Assembly (NCBI RefSeq): GCF_001996005.1
Contig: NZ_MUFB01000012.1
Coordinates: 16,182 to 55,517, forward strand
Length of the DNA: 39,336 bases
Reading direction: 5' to 3'
Source: Salinivibrio siamensis
GTDB lineage: Bacteria; Pseudomonadota; Gammaproteobacteria; Enterobacterales; Vibrionaceae
The notes under the pieces are model-generated. The model was not told where the DNA came from, did no database searches, and was given only the letters and a program-made list of their open reading frames with translations. How positions within the stretch are numbered: the first letter of the stretch is position 1; each line of letters begins with the position of its first letter. A program made the translations under genes and the position numbers. Shown here in pieces: positions 24,394-31,820 of this stretch.

Positions 24394-25419
24394 ATGACCT
24401 TTTGGTTGCTTTTTAAACGTTGGATTATCAGCCACTTCGCGCATTTAAACGGGCGTATTTTGGGGTTGGTGGTACTCGCCTATGGCGGGATTGGCTGGCT
24501 ACTTTTACACGGCGCCGGTGAAACAGAGATGACCCAGTCACTCGGCCGCTATGTCTATTACTTGATGGTCACCGCGTCCACTGTCGGCTATGGCGATTAT
24601 TCGCCCGCAACAGAAGCAGGACAGTGGATTACCGCCTTTTGGATTATTCCTGGTGGACTAGGGCTGTTCGCCGTTGTGATTGGGCATGTGACCAGTGCGT
24701 TGGTCGATTATTGGCGACGTGGATTACAAGGAAAACGGAGTCTAACAGTGAAAAATCATATTCTGGTGTTGGGCTGGAATGGTCAACGCACCATTCAGCT
24801 CATTCGTCTACTACAAAGCGGTGTGCATGGCGATCGTCCGATTGTGCTTTGCGTACGTCCCGAAATGGAAAATCCGCTCCCCGGCGAGGTGGAATTTGTA
24901 CGCGTCACCAGCTTTACCGATGCAGAGGGGATTGCGCGTGCGGGGATTGATAGTGCTTCGAGCATTATTATCGACAACCCAGAAGACGATATCACCCTAT
25001 CAGCGGCCCTGTTCTGCGCGCATAAAAATCCGTCAGCGCATCTGCTCGCCTACTTTCAAGACGACGCGCTGAGCCAAATACTCAAACAACACTATCCACA
25101 CGCAGAATGTGTACCGTCTGTTTCCGTAGAAATGCTGGCGAAAGCCGCTGTTGATCCGGGTTCCAGCCAGTTGCATCACGAGTTGTTGAGTACCGCACAA
25201 GGGATGACACAGTATTGTGCGCGCTACCCGACTAACGCGAGCACGACGGATGTGGGTACCTTGTTCAATCAGTTAAAGCATGAATACGATACAACCTTAA
25301 TTGGTATCGACAAAGGTGAGGGCATTACCCTTAACCCCAGCTTGCAAACCGAAGTCGCCCCCGGCGATCGCCTTTTCTATATTGCCGCTGAACGTTTACC
25401 GCATTGGTCGGCGGCGTGA
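24394..25419 (+). CDS. Potassium channel with cytoplasmic RCK domain
   Basis: The 341-residue protein is a two-helix, one-pore potassium channel subunit. The first membrane helix is about 20-38, the selectivity filter TVGYGD is at residues 63-68, and the second helix is about 76-100. A cytoplasmic RCK/TrkA-N domain follows from about 112 (KNHILVLGWNGQRTIQLIRLL), and its Rossmann-like start suggests nucleotide or ion gating. The C-terminal part resembles RCK-C (TLIGIDKGEGITLNPSLQTE, GDRLFYIAAERL). E. coli Kch is larger, with six helices. The start has only a weak ribosome-binding sequence. It is monocistronic and followed by an inverted repeat. Confidence 0.88.
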   Translation: MTFWLLFKRWIISHFAHLNGRILGLVVLAYGGIGWLLLHGAGETEMTQSLGRYVYYLMVTASTVGYGDYSPATEAGQWITAFWIIPGGLGLFAVVIGHVTSALVDYWRRGLQGKRSLTVKNHILVLGWNGQRTIQLIRLLQSGVHGDRPIVLCVRPEMENPLPGEVEFVRVTSFTDAEGIARAGIDSASSIIIDNPEDDITLSAALFCAHKNPSAHLLAYFQDDALSQILKQHYPHAECVPSVSVEMLAKAAVDPGSSQLHHELLSTAQGMTQYCARYPTNASTTDVGTLFNQLKHEYDTTLIGIDKGEGITLNPSLQTEVAPGDRLFYIAAERLPHWSAA

Positions 25420-25468
25420 TTCGGGCACCATTTATCACACGCGACACTGGCTGTTAACCCTTCCGGAG

Positions 25469-25503
25469 CAGTCCGCCGCCGCCAAGATGGAGGCAGCGGA
25501 CTG
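25469..25503. terminator. GC-rich hairpin between kch-like gene and thiD
   Basis: CAGTCCGCCGCC and GGCAGCGGACTG pair at 11 of 12 positions around an 11-base loop, between two convergent genes. There is no U tract on either side, so it is a possible mRNA 3' end protector or weak terminator. Confidence 0.45.
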
Positions 25504-25534
25504 GCTTTACGTGCCCTATTCGCGAAAAAACGGT

Positions 25535-26389
25535 CTATTCGACCACCGAGGTTTCTTGTGCATCAGAATGACACGCTTCAACTGGGTAGGCGTAAAAATG
25601 ATGCACAGGCCCCGCGCCTCTTCCCACCTTTAACTGCTGACTATGCGCTAAAGCCTCTGTCAAATACTGCTTAGCCGCCCGCCCTGCTTCAATGGGCGTC
25701 ATTCCCTGCGCGTAATAAGAGGCCATCGCCGCAGACAGTGAACAGCCTGTGCCGTGTGTATTAACGGTTTCAACCCGACGGGCGCTCAGGGTTTGACAGG
25801 TATCTTGGCTAATCCACACATCCACGCTTTCAGGGGCGTGATGTAAATGGCCGCCTTTGAGCATCACATACGGGCACCCGAGCCGACGTAGGGCTGGAAC
25901 TAACGCATGCATTTGCTCAATGGAGGTGGGAACAGGCTGACCGGTTAATCGCGCCGCCTCAGGCAGGTTGGGGGTGAGCACGGTTGCTCGCGGGATCAGC
26001 ACTTCAATCAGCGCTGTCATGGCGTGTTCATCCAACAGAGGATCGCCGCTGGTGGCCACCATCACGGGATCTAAAATCACCGGTAAGTGAGGCGATCGCG
26101 CCAGCACGGCGGCCACTTCGCGAATAACCGCTTGGTTGGCAAGCATACCAATTTTCACCGCACGTACCGGCATATCGTACAAAACCGCCTCTAACTGGGC
26201 ACGGACAAAACCAGGATCAACCGCCGAGACGGCCTCAACGCCACAGGTGTTTTGTGCGGTTAACGCGGTGATCACCGAGCACGCATAACCGCCGGTGGCT
26301 GAAATCGCTTTGATATCGGCTTGAATGCCAGCACCGCCACCGCTGTCTGAGCCGGCGATGGTAAGAATAACAGGTGGAGATAGGTTCAT
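25535..26389 (-). CDS. thiD: Hydroxymethylpyrimidine/phosphomethylpyrimidine kinase
   Basis: The 284-residue ribokinase-like enzyme phosphorylates HMP and then HMP-phosphate to HMP-pyrophosphate, the pyrimidine precursor of thiamine. Family motifs are ILTIAGSDSGGGAGIQADIK at residues 9-28, ALTAQNTCGV, VKIGML, VILDPVMVATSG near 105, LTPNLPEA, VMLKGGH and the catalytic Asp/anion-hole region NTHGTGCSLSAAMA near 215. A TPP riboswitch with a ribosome-binding-site hairpin lies directly upstream. The gene stands alone rather than in a thiCEFGH operon; the length of about 280 is slightly longer than E. coli ThiD (266). Confidence 0.95.
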   Translation of the reverse strand: MNLSPPVILTIAGSDSGGGAGIQADIKAISATGGYACSVITALTAQNTCGVEAVSAVDPGFVRAQLEAVLYDMPVRAVKIGMLANQAVIREVAAVLARSPHLPVILDPVMVATSGDPLLDEHAMTALIEVLIPRATVLTPNLPEAARLTGQPVPTSIEQMHALVPALRRLGCPYVMLKGGHLHHAPESVDVWISQDTCQTLSARRVETVNTHGTGCSLSAAMASYYAQGMTPIEAGRAAKQYLTEALAHSQQLKVGRGAGPVHHFYAYPVEACHSDAQETSVVE

Positions 26390-26393
26390 AATG

Positions 26394-26413
26394 GCCCCTT
26401 AATCATCAGGGGC
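26394..26413 (-). promoter_or_regulatory. Ribosome-binding-site sequestering hairpin of thiD
   Basis: On the minus strand GCCCCT and AGGGGC pair around GATGATTA. AAGGGG in the right arm is the ribosome-binding sequence of thiD, four bases before its start codon. With the TPP riboswitch directly upstream, this hairpin is the likely expression platform that blocks translation when TPP is bound. Confidence 0.75.
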
Positions 26414-26457
26414 GGAAGGAGACAAAGCGAGCCAGAATGCGCCACTTCGTGTGCTGA

Positions 26458-26552
26458 ACGTGTCAGTTCCCTCCGCCAGTGCTAACTGGATCAGGTTCTA
26501 CGGGTCCTGCTTTCGCAGTCTCAGCAATCACTTGCTCCCCGACTAACACGGT
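26458..26552 (-). ncRNA. TPP riboswitch (THI element)
   Basis: Read on the minus strand, the conserved TPP aptamer parts appear in order: CGGGGAGC, CTGAGA, GCAGGACCC, GTAGAACCTGATCCAG, TTAGCACTGGCGGAGGGA. This is the canonical architecture with the CUGAGA pyrimidine-sensor loop and the GCGNAGGGA pyrophosphate region. It lies about 70 bases upstream of thiD. Binding of thiamine pyrophosphate should lower ThiD synthesis. Confidence 0.97.
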
Positions 26553-26605
26553 CAGAATATAAACCTTAATGATAAAGCGCAAGTCTGATGTTTCTGATGG
26601 CGCGT

Positions 26606-28363
26606 TTACACATTCTCGTAATGGTTAATGGTCGTATTGCCTTGTTGGGCGGTTTTAAGCAGTTGTTCGAATCCATCTTGGATAAGCGGCCGTGCATATA
26701 AAAACCCCTGCACTTGGTCGCAGCCAATTGTCTGTAGCACCTGCTGCTGGCTGACTTCTTCCACCCCTTCGGCAACCACGCCATGACCAAAGCCATGGGC
26801 TAACTCAATCACGCTACCCACCAAGTGTTTGTCACTGGCGTTGGTGGCCAAATCTTGAATAAAACTGCGGTCGAGTTTAACCCAGTCTACCGGCAGTTGC
26901 TTAAGGTAACTTAATGAGCTGTAACCGGTGCCAAAGTCATCCAACGCGATATGCATCCCGGCATCCCGCAGCTGTTGTAGCTCGCGCAATGCCACCGAGA
27001 TTTGCTGAATCAGTGCCGATTCCGTGACTTCCAATTGAATAATCGCCGGCGGCGTGTTTGTCGCATGGCAGCGAGCCAGCACACTCTCGGCAAAACCATG
27101 CCGGAGTTGCTGGGCAGAGACATTGATTGACAGATGAAAGTGCTCATCAGTCAGGCCCTGTACGCGCCATTGCGCCACCGCCTCCAGTGCCATCGCCAGT
27201 ACTTTATCGCCAAGTTGCATCATATCGGCGCTGCGCTCGGCAATGGGAATAAATTCGGCGGGACTTATCGCCCCTAGGGCTGGATGCTGCCAACGCAGTA
27301 GTGCTTCTGCGCCCACCAGCAGGCCCCCATCAAGCCGCCATTTAGGTTGATAGACCAAGGAGAGATGATTGCTTTGCAAGGCCGGGCCAAGCTCAGTACG
27401 GATCAAGTGCTCTCGCTGCGCTTTACTGTCTAGCTCGGGCTGATACTCACCGACAGCCTGATCATCGGTCGGAATAGCCAGGATCGCTTGGCGAAACAAC
27501 TGCGGCACATCGGCGCTTTCCGAGTCAGCACGGCTGATCCCTATGTGGCAATGCAAGAACATCAGTCGCCCTTCGAGGGTATGATGACCACTGATGAGTC
27601 GGTGAATCCTCGCTGCTTTTTTCGCCGCCTCTTTACCGTCTCCCTCTATCAGCATCACCAGTCTCGAGCTGTCCCAAACCCCCACTCGATGCGAGCGCGC
27701 CACCGCACTGTTCGCCAGCAGCTCAGCAATGTGCTTATACAGGGCTTCGGTCATTAAATGCCCTTGATGCTGCGTCACCGCTTCCATCCCATCAAGCGCA
27801 ATCATCAACACCGTCACCGGCCCTAGCATCAATTGTCGCTCCGCTGCATCCAATAAGGCTCGGCGATTGGGGAGACCTGTCAATGGGTGGGTAAGAGAAA
27901 GGGCGCGTAACGTGGCGGTTTGTTTGTTCACCAACATTTGCAAACGCGCAGCTTGGTCACGCTCTTTCAATGTTTTAAGCTGTAACTGCAGTAGGTTGTG
28001 AATACGCTGAAGCACTTCGTCATAATCAAACGGCTTGCTGATATAATCTATCGCCCCTCGGCATAGCGCTTGATTACGTAACCCCACATCATTATCCGCA
28101 GTGAGCACCATGACGGGTGGACAATGGTCCCCCAATGCTTGGTTCAGATCATCCAGCACCATGAGTCCCGAGCGCCGTGGCATGCGCATATCAAGCAAGA
28201 TAAGATCGGGCACCGGCGACAAGTGGTCGTGCACAGCACAGGGGTCCGTTAGCCCAATCAGATGCACGTACCCCGCTTGGTCAAGCATCGCGGTGAGTAA
28301 GTCAATGTTTTCCGCGCGATCGTCAATGATCAAAATGGTCGCTTGTGATGGTGACTTTATCAT
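26606..28363 (-). CDS. Response regulator with degenerate GGDEF and EAL domains
   Basis: The 585-residue protein has a receiver domain (1-125) with DD at 14-15, phospho-acceptor Asp58 in LILLDMRMP, the conserved Thr in VLTADND and Lys in YISKPF. Next is a GGDEF-like domain (about 150-300) that opens normally (HPLTGLPNRRAL) but has WDSSRLVM instead of GGDEF, so it should be inactive. The EAL domain (about 315-570) is complete: AEALLRW, NVSAQQL, LEVTES, DDFGTGYSSL and VAEGVEE. It is therefore a likely phosphorylation-controlled c-di-GMP phosphodiesterase. The ATG overlaps the stop of the upstream histidine kinase gene by four bases, and AGGACAGGGA precedes it. A longer frame, to 28456, runs inside the kinase gene and is rejected. 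Confidence 0.9.
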   Translation of the reverse strand: MIKSPSQATILIIDDRAENIDLLTAMLDQAGYVHLIGLTDPCAVHDHLSPVPDLILLDMRMPRRSGLMVLDDLNQALGDHCPPVMVLTADNDVGLRNQALCRGAIDYISKPFDYDEVLQRIHNLLQLQLKTLKERDQAARLQMLVNKQTATLRALSLTHPLTGLPNRRALLDAAERQLMLGPVTVLMIALDGMEAVTQHQGHLMTEALYKHIAELLANSAVARSHRVGVWDSSRLVMLIEGDGKEAAKKAARIHRLISGHHTLEGRLMFLHCHIGISRADSESADVPQLFRQAILAIPTDDQAVGEYQPELDSKAQREHLIRTELGPALQSNHLSLVYQPKWRLDGGLLVGAEALLRWQHPALGAISPAEFIPIAERSADMMQLGDKVLAMALEAVAQWRVQGLTDEHFHLSINVSAQQLRHGFAESVLARCHATNTPPAIIQLEVTESALIQQISVALRELQQLRDAGMHIALDDFGTGYSSLSYLKQLPVDWVKLDRSFIQDLATNASDKHLVGSVIELAHGFGHGVVAEGVEEVSQQQVLQTIGCDQVQGFLYARPLIQDGFEQLLKTAQQGNTTINHYENV

Positions 28364-30249
28364 TCCCTGTCCTCTAATAACGATTGAATAGCCGCGGCGA
28401 GCGCAGTTGACGATACGGGCTGCTGTAGTCGTATGTGTGGTGTGGCGACGCTGCAATGGGCTTGCCCTTCCGCCCCAAGGGTGATCAGCGGTTTATTCTC
28501 CACCAAGCACGTCCAATGTGCGGGCATTCGCGCTAAGTCATTACCATGGATGATAAAAAGTGATGGGGCGAGCCTATGTGTCATCGCTTCAGCCAACGAA
28601 AAATCGTGCGCATGGTGCAAGGTCAACAGCGGCCAGTCCTCAAAGCAATCAGAGACCAGCCGTTGCTGGTGACTGCCTTGGTCAATATAAAGCACACGGT
28701 GTGGCTGAGTGAGGCGTATATTCGCGTCAGAGGCTTCTGCAACCAGGGGCTCAGAGGAGTGTGGCTTCGCGCGATAAGGGAAGGTCACCGAAAAGGCACT
28801 GCCCTTGCCCTGTTGACTCGCAACCCTGATCTCACCTTGCATCTGAGTCACCAATTGATAGGTGACGGCCAGCCCAACCCCCGCGCCTTCTATCAAAGAG
28901 TCTTCTGCCACTAAACGGTTAAAGGGCTCGAAAAGGCCGTCGAGCTGGTCGTCGGCAATGCTAATGCCTGTATCATTCACCGTCATGGTCAGATTGCCGT
29001 GATGCGTGTGCGCATCCACCCAAACCCTGCCTTGTGGATGGTTATATTTCACTGCATTGCTGAGTAAGTTAATTAAGATTTGCTTAAACCGCGTTGGATC
29101 CACATAAAGCTCTCCCTCTTGCTCCGCAGGCAAACAATTTTGCAAGCTAACGTTCTGTCGCTCTGCCAGCGGAGATAAGGTTTGAATGGCATCATTGACC
29201 AATGCGCTAACAGGGTACCAGGTGAGATGAAGCACTGTTTGTCCGGCCTCTATTTTGGCCAGATCGAGCACGTCATTGATAAGTGCCAGCAAATGTCGCC
29301 CACTTTGGTGGATATGATCAACGTACTGGCGCTGATCATCGGCCAGCATCTGAGTGGGAGATTTGAGTAGTAGTTGCGCGTACCCCAACACACTGTTTAA
29401 AGGCGTACGTAGCTCGTGACTCATAGCGGATAGGAAGTCACTTTTTGCTTGGTTGGCGCGCTCGGCCTCTTGCATCGCTTGCAATAGCGGTGTGGCATCG
29501 TACGCCACCGTTACAATCGCGTAAGGCTCACCGGCAAGATGGTGGATCAGTGTTTTCGCCAACTTAAACGTCCGGCCGTCACGCAAAGTCACATCAATAT
29601 GTACAGGCTCACCGTCGACCGTTAATTGGTGATCGAGTGCATTGAGGGTATCGCGCATGCCGTCAGGGAGCGCGCGACCAAATGCGTCGGCCAGTTGGCT
29701 CACATGGTCCGCTCCCACCGCTTGTAAACAGGCTCGGTTTGCCAACGCATATTGGCCACCTAATTCTCTAACAAATACCGGATTACCGATGGCATCGATG
29801 ATGGTTTTTAGCCGATTTCGCTCGTGCTGAACAGTGGCTTGGGCATGCGTGAGTGCGCTTAAATCCGACATAATGCCGATAAACTCTCGTCGTTCATCGA
29901 TCCACACTTCGCTCACCGCCAAATGGATTGGGATCAGGCGCCCATCACGGTGCCGCGCGCTCACACGCCGCCCTGTGCCAATAACATTAGGCTGACCGGT
30001 TGCAAGGTAGTTTTCTACGTATTGGCCGTGCTTGCCTCGATGCTCGGGAGGCATTAAACACGCCACATCCTGACCGATAAGCTGCTGTTGCTCGTAGCCA
30101 AGTAGCGTGTGCGTGAAAGGATTAGCATCAAGGATAATACCTTGGTCATCAATGACTAAAATGGCGGCGGCCGCACTGTCAACCAGCGCTTTGTAGTGAG
30201 CCTGCGAGCCGCCCGTGCGCCACCCATCCATGGTAGATTGATCCGTCAT
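28360..30249 (-). CDS. PAS-PAS sensor histidine kinase with degenerate receiver tail
   Basis: The 629-residue kinase appears soluble, with no membrane helices. It has two PAS domains (about 15-140, with LVDSAAAAILVIDDQGIILD; and about 148-255), the HisKA dimerisation box SHELRTPLNSVLGYAQLLL with the phosphorylated His near 275, and an HATPase_c domain (NLLSNAVKYN; DTGISIADD; GAGVGLAVTYQL). The last 130 residues resemble a receiver domain (RVLYIDQGSHQQRL), but the acceptor Asp is not evident, so it may be a pseudo-receiver. The next gene, joined by ATGA, is its obvious output partner, a REC-GGDEF-EAL protein. Together they make a two-component route to c-di-GMP breakdown. The signal is unknown; PAS domains suggest redox or small-molecule sensing. 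Confidence 0.9.
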   Translation of the reverse strand: MTDQSTMDGWRTGGSQAHYKALVDSAAAAILVIDDQGIILDANPFTHTLLGYEQQQLIGQDVACLMPPEHRGKHGQYVENYLATGQPNVIGTGRRVSARHRDGRLIPIHLAVSEVWIDERREFIGIMSDLSALTHAQATVQHERNRLKTIIDAIGNPVFVRELGGQYALANRACLQAVGADHVSQLADAFGRALPDGMRDTLNALDHQLTVDGEPVHIDVTLRDGRTFKLAKTLIHHLAGEPYAIVTVAYDATPLLQAMQEAERANQAKSDFLSAMSHELRTPLNSVLGYAQLLLKSPTQMLADDQRQYVDHIHQSGRHLLALINDVLDLAKIEAGQTVLHLTWYPVSALVNDAIQTLSPLAERQNVSLQNCLPAEQEGELYVDPTRFKQILINLLSNAVKYNHPQGRVWVDAHTHHGNLTMTVNDTGISIADDQLDGLFEPFNRLVAEDSLIEGAGVGLAVTYQLVTQMQGEIRVASQQGKGSAFSVTFPYRAKPHSSEPLVAEASDANIRLTQPHRVLYIDQGSHQQRLVSDCFEDWPLLTLHHAHDFSLAEAMTHRLAPSLFIIHGNDLARMPAHWTCLVENKPLITLGAEGQAHCSVATPHIRLQQPVSSTALAAAIQSLLEDRE

Positions 30250-30265
30250 CGTGTTCCCGCCTCTA

Positions 30266-30294
30266 ACAAAAACGCCCCAGCTATATTGGGGCGT
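30266..30294 (-). terminator. Intrinsic terminator after the DUF3081 gene
   Basis: ACGCCCCA (30272-30279) and TGGGGCGT (30287-30294) form an 8-bp stem. Read leftwards it is followed by a run of five T residues, so it ends the gph-DUF3081 transcript before the kinase operon. Confidence 0.85.
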
Positions 30295-30325
30295 CTACCA
30301 CGGACCTAATGAGTTGATATCGCGA

Positions 30326-30589
30326 TCATTTTTTGTAGTTTTTGACCAAAGCATCCACCTTTTTCAGGAACTGCTCTTTTAGGTTTTCGTGCTCATAGTC
30401 GAGATCATAGGTATTGTGGAACCCCACACGTAACTGTACGCCATTGCCCGCTAAATAAATGGTATAGCCGTCATAATCTGAGAAAGCGTCAATGCCATCT
30501 AGGCGGTGTCCATCTTCAATTTCTTCACCATACTCTGTCACTATCTCAAAGGCGCGTAGTAGGTGGGTCGGATCGAGTTCGTTTTTCAC
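30326..30589 (-). CDS. DUF3081 family protein
   Basis: The 87-residue cytoplasmic protein begins MKNELDPTHLLRAFEIVTEYG, contains GIDAFSDYDGYTIYL and FHNTYDLDY, and ends in a Lys-rich helix. From memory this matches the DUF3081 family found in vibrios and relatives; no function is known. It starts with GTG preceded by AGGAGGG. It follows the Gph-like phosphatase gene by 18 bases, so the two are probably co-transcribed, and a terminator lies after its stop. Confidence 0.82.
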   Translation of the reverse strand: MKNELDPTHLLRAFEIVTEYGEEIEDGHRLDGIDAFSDYDGYTIYLAGNGVQLRVGFHNTYDLDYEHENLKEQFLKKVDALVKNYKK

Positions 30590-30607
30590 GCTTCCCTCCT
30601 GGCAGTG

Positions 30608-31390
30608 TTAGCGAAACTGTGCCCCACCTCCCGGTCGTGATCCACGACCATAAAGTGGGCCGGCCAATACCGGTGGCGTGGTCAACACATGCCCTGACAC
30701 CTTAATCCGGCTTGGCTTACAAATAATATTGGGCAAGGTTGCCAATGTATCAAGGGTGGTGTCTGGTCCCGTTTTTTGGATCGCTGTACCATAATTATAG
30801 CCATAATCAACGCAGACGACAGGAGAGCCCGCCGCCCTTGCCGCATGAACATCATTCACCGCATCGCCAACCACCAGCAATTCTGATGGCGGAACCGCTA
30901 AAATCGCCGCCGACTCAAAAATACTATCGGGATCCGGCTTTCCGGCCGCGATCGCATCCGTTCCTAAGATACGGGTAAAAAAGTGGCTGACCCCAAGCGC
31001 TCTAAGAAGGCTGTTCGCATGCGCCGTTTGCATGTCCGTGGTACATATCATCGGGAACTGGCGCTGAGAGAGTCCTTCAAGGCAAGCAAGTACCCCTGGA
31101 TAGAGTCGAGTTTTTGGCGGTTTTTTGCCTAAGTATGAGGACAGGAACAACGCACGGGCTTGATTCAACACTGTGGTAGAAACCCGTCCATCAATGTGTC
31201 GCGTGAGCACCCGATGGATCAATAAATCCGCACCATCACCAATCCAGTCTCGAATCGCACTGGGCTCTTCCTCTGGCAAATTAAACCCTCGCAACATGCC
31301 GAGGACAGCGTCATAAAGATCATCAAAAGGGTCTGCGATCGTGCCGTCTAAGTCAAAGCATATCGCAGAGATATTCTCCAATTTTTTCAT
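30608..31390 (-). CDS. HAD-family phosphatase, phosphoglycolate phosphatase-like
   Basis: The 260-residue HAD hydrolase carries motif I CFDLDGTIADPFDD near residue 14 (the two Asp are catalytic), motif II CTTDMQT near 115, and the motif III/IV region AGKPDPDSIF with VVGDAVNDVHAARAAG near 180. The order and cap type agree with phosphoglycolate phosphatase (Gph), which recycles 2-phosphoglycolate, but related HAD enzymes share these motifs. About 35 Gly/Pro/Arg-rich residues at the C-terminus (GPLYGRGSRPGGGAQFR) have no counterpart in E. coli Gph. The ATG at 31390 has GGAGGC upstream and is preferred to the frame start at 31405. Confidence 0.82.
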   Translation of the reverse strand: MKKLENISAICFDLDGTIADPFDDLYDAVLGMLRGFNLPEEEPSAIRDWIGDGADLLIHRVLTRHIDGRVSTTVLNQARALFLSSYLGKKPPKTRLYPGVLACLEGLSQRQFPMICTTDMQTAHANSLLRALGVSHFFTRILGTDAIAAGKPDPDSIFESAAILAVPPSELLVVGDAVNDVHAARAAGSPVVCVDYGYNYGTAIQKTGPDTTLDTLATLPNIICKPSRIKVSGHVLTTPPVLAGPLYGRGSRPGGGAQFR

Positions 31391-31599
31391 GGAACGCCTC
31401 CACAATCAGTGTGTTATCGCCAGAAAGGAAAGGGAACGGTGGATCGGACTTGCTATCCAACGAGTCTTTGAAAGTTAGCAGAGAACGAGAACGCGTCCTA
31501 CCAAAACCGCAGGCAGAATGTATCGAATCACCGAGACAAAATTGTATAACTGACCGATTGCGCCCAAACTTCAGAGGCGAATCAAGCCCCTAACCATAC

Positions 31600-31615
31600 C
31601 GTGATCAATTTCACA
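31600..31615. promoter_or_regulatory. CRP-like binding site
   Basis: CGTGATCAATTTCACA has both CRP half-sites, GTGA and TCACA, at the correct six-base spacing, with a single mismatch to TGTGA-N6-TCACA. It lies in the ~430-base divergent gap between the phosphatase gene and the CHASE-GGDEF-EAL gene, about 205 bases before the latter. The rest of the gap has no evident gene. Confidence 0.5.
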
Positions 31616-31820
31616 TTTACATATCTTCGCACTCACCGATACCGACCTTAACCCTGTATAAAAAACCGTCACATTTTTGACGATTGTTTTGATCGGCTGA
31701 CTGCGTCCTGCGATCGAAAACCATCGCTTTGTCACAAAAATGAAACCTAAATAGGCACAGATTGTCATCGATGCACTCTACCCTGTCTCTCTCGATAGTG
31801 AGACTCGATGTATTCTTTAT

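Noticed and set aside
31411-31593. 60-codon frame in the gap before the CHASE-GGDEF-EAL gene
   Set aside because: It has no ribosome-binding sequence and random-looking composition, and it overlaps likely promoter DNA.
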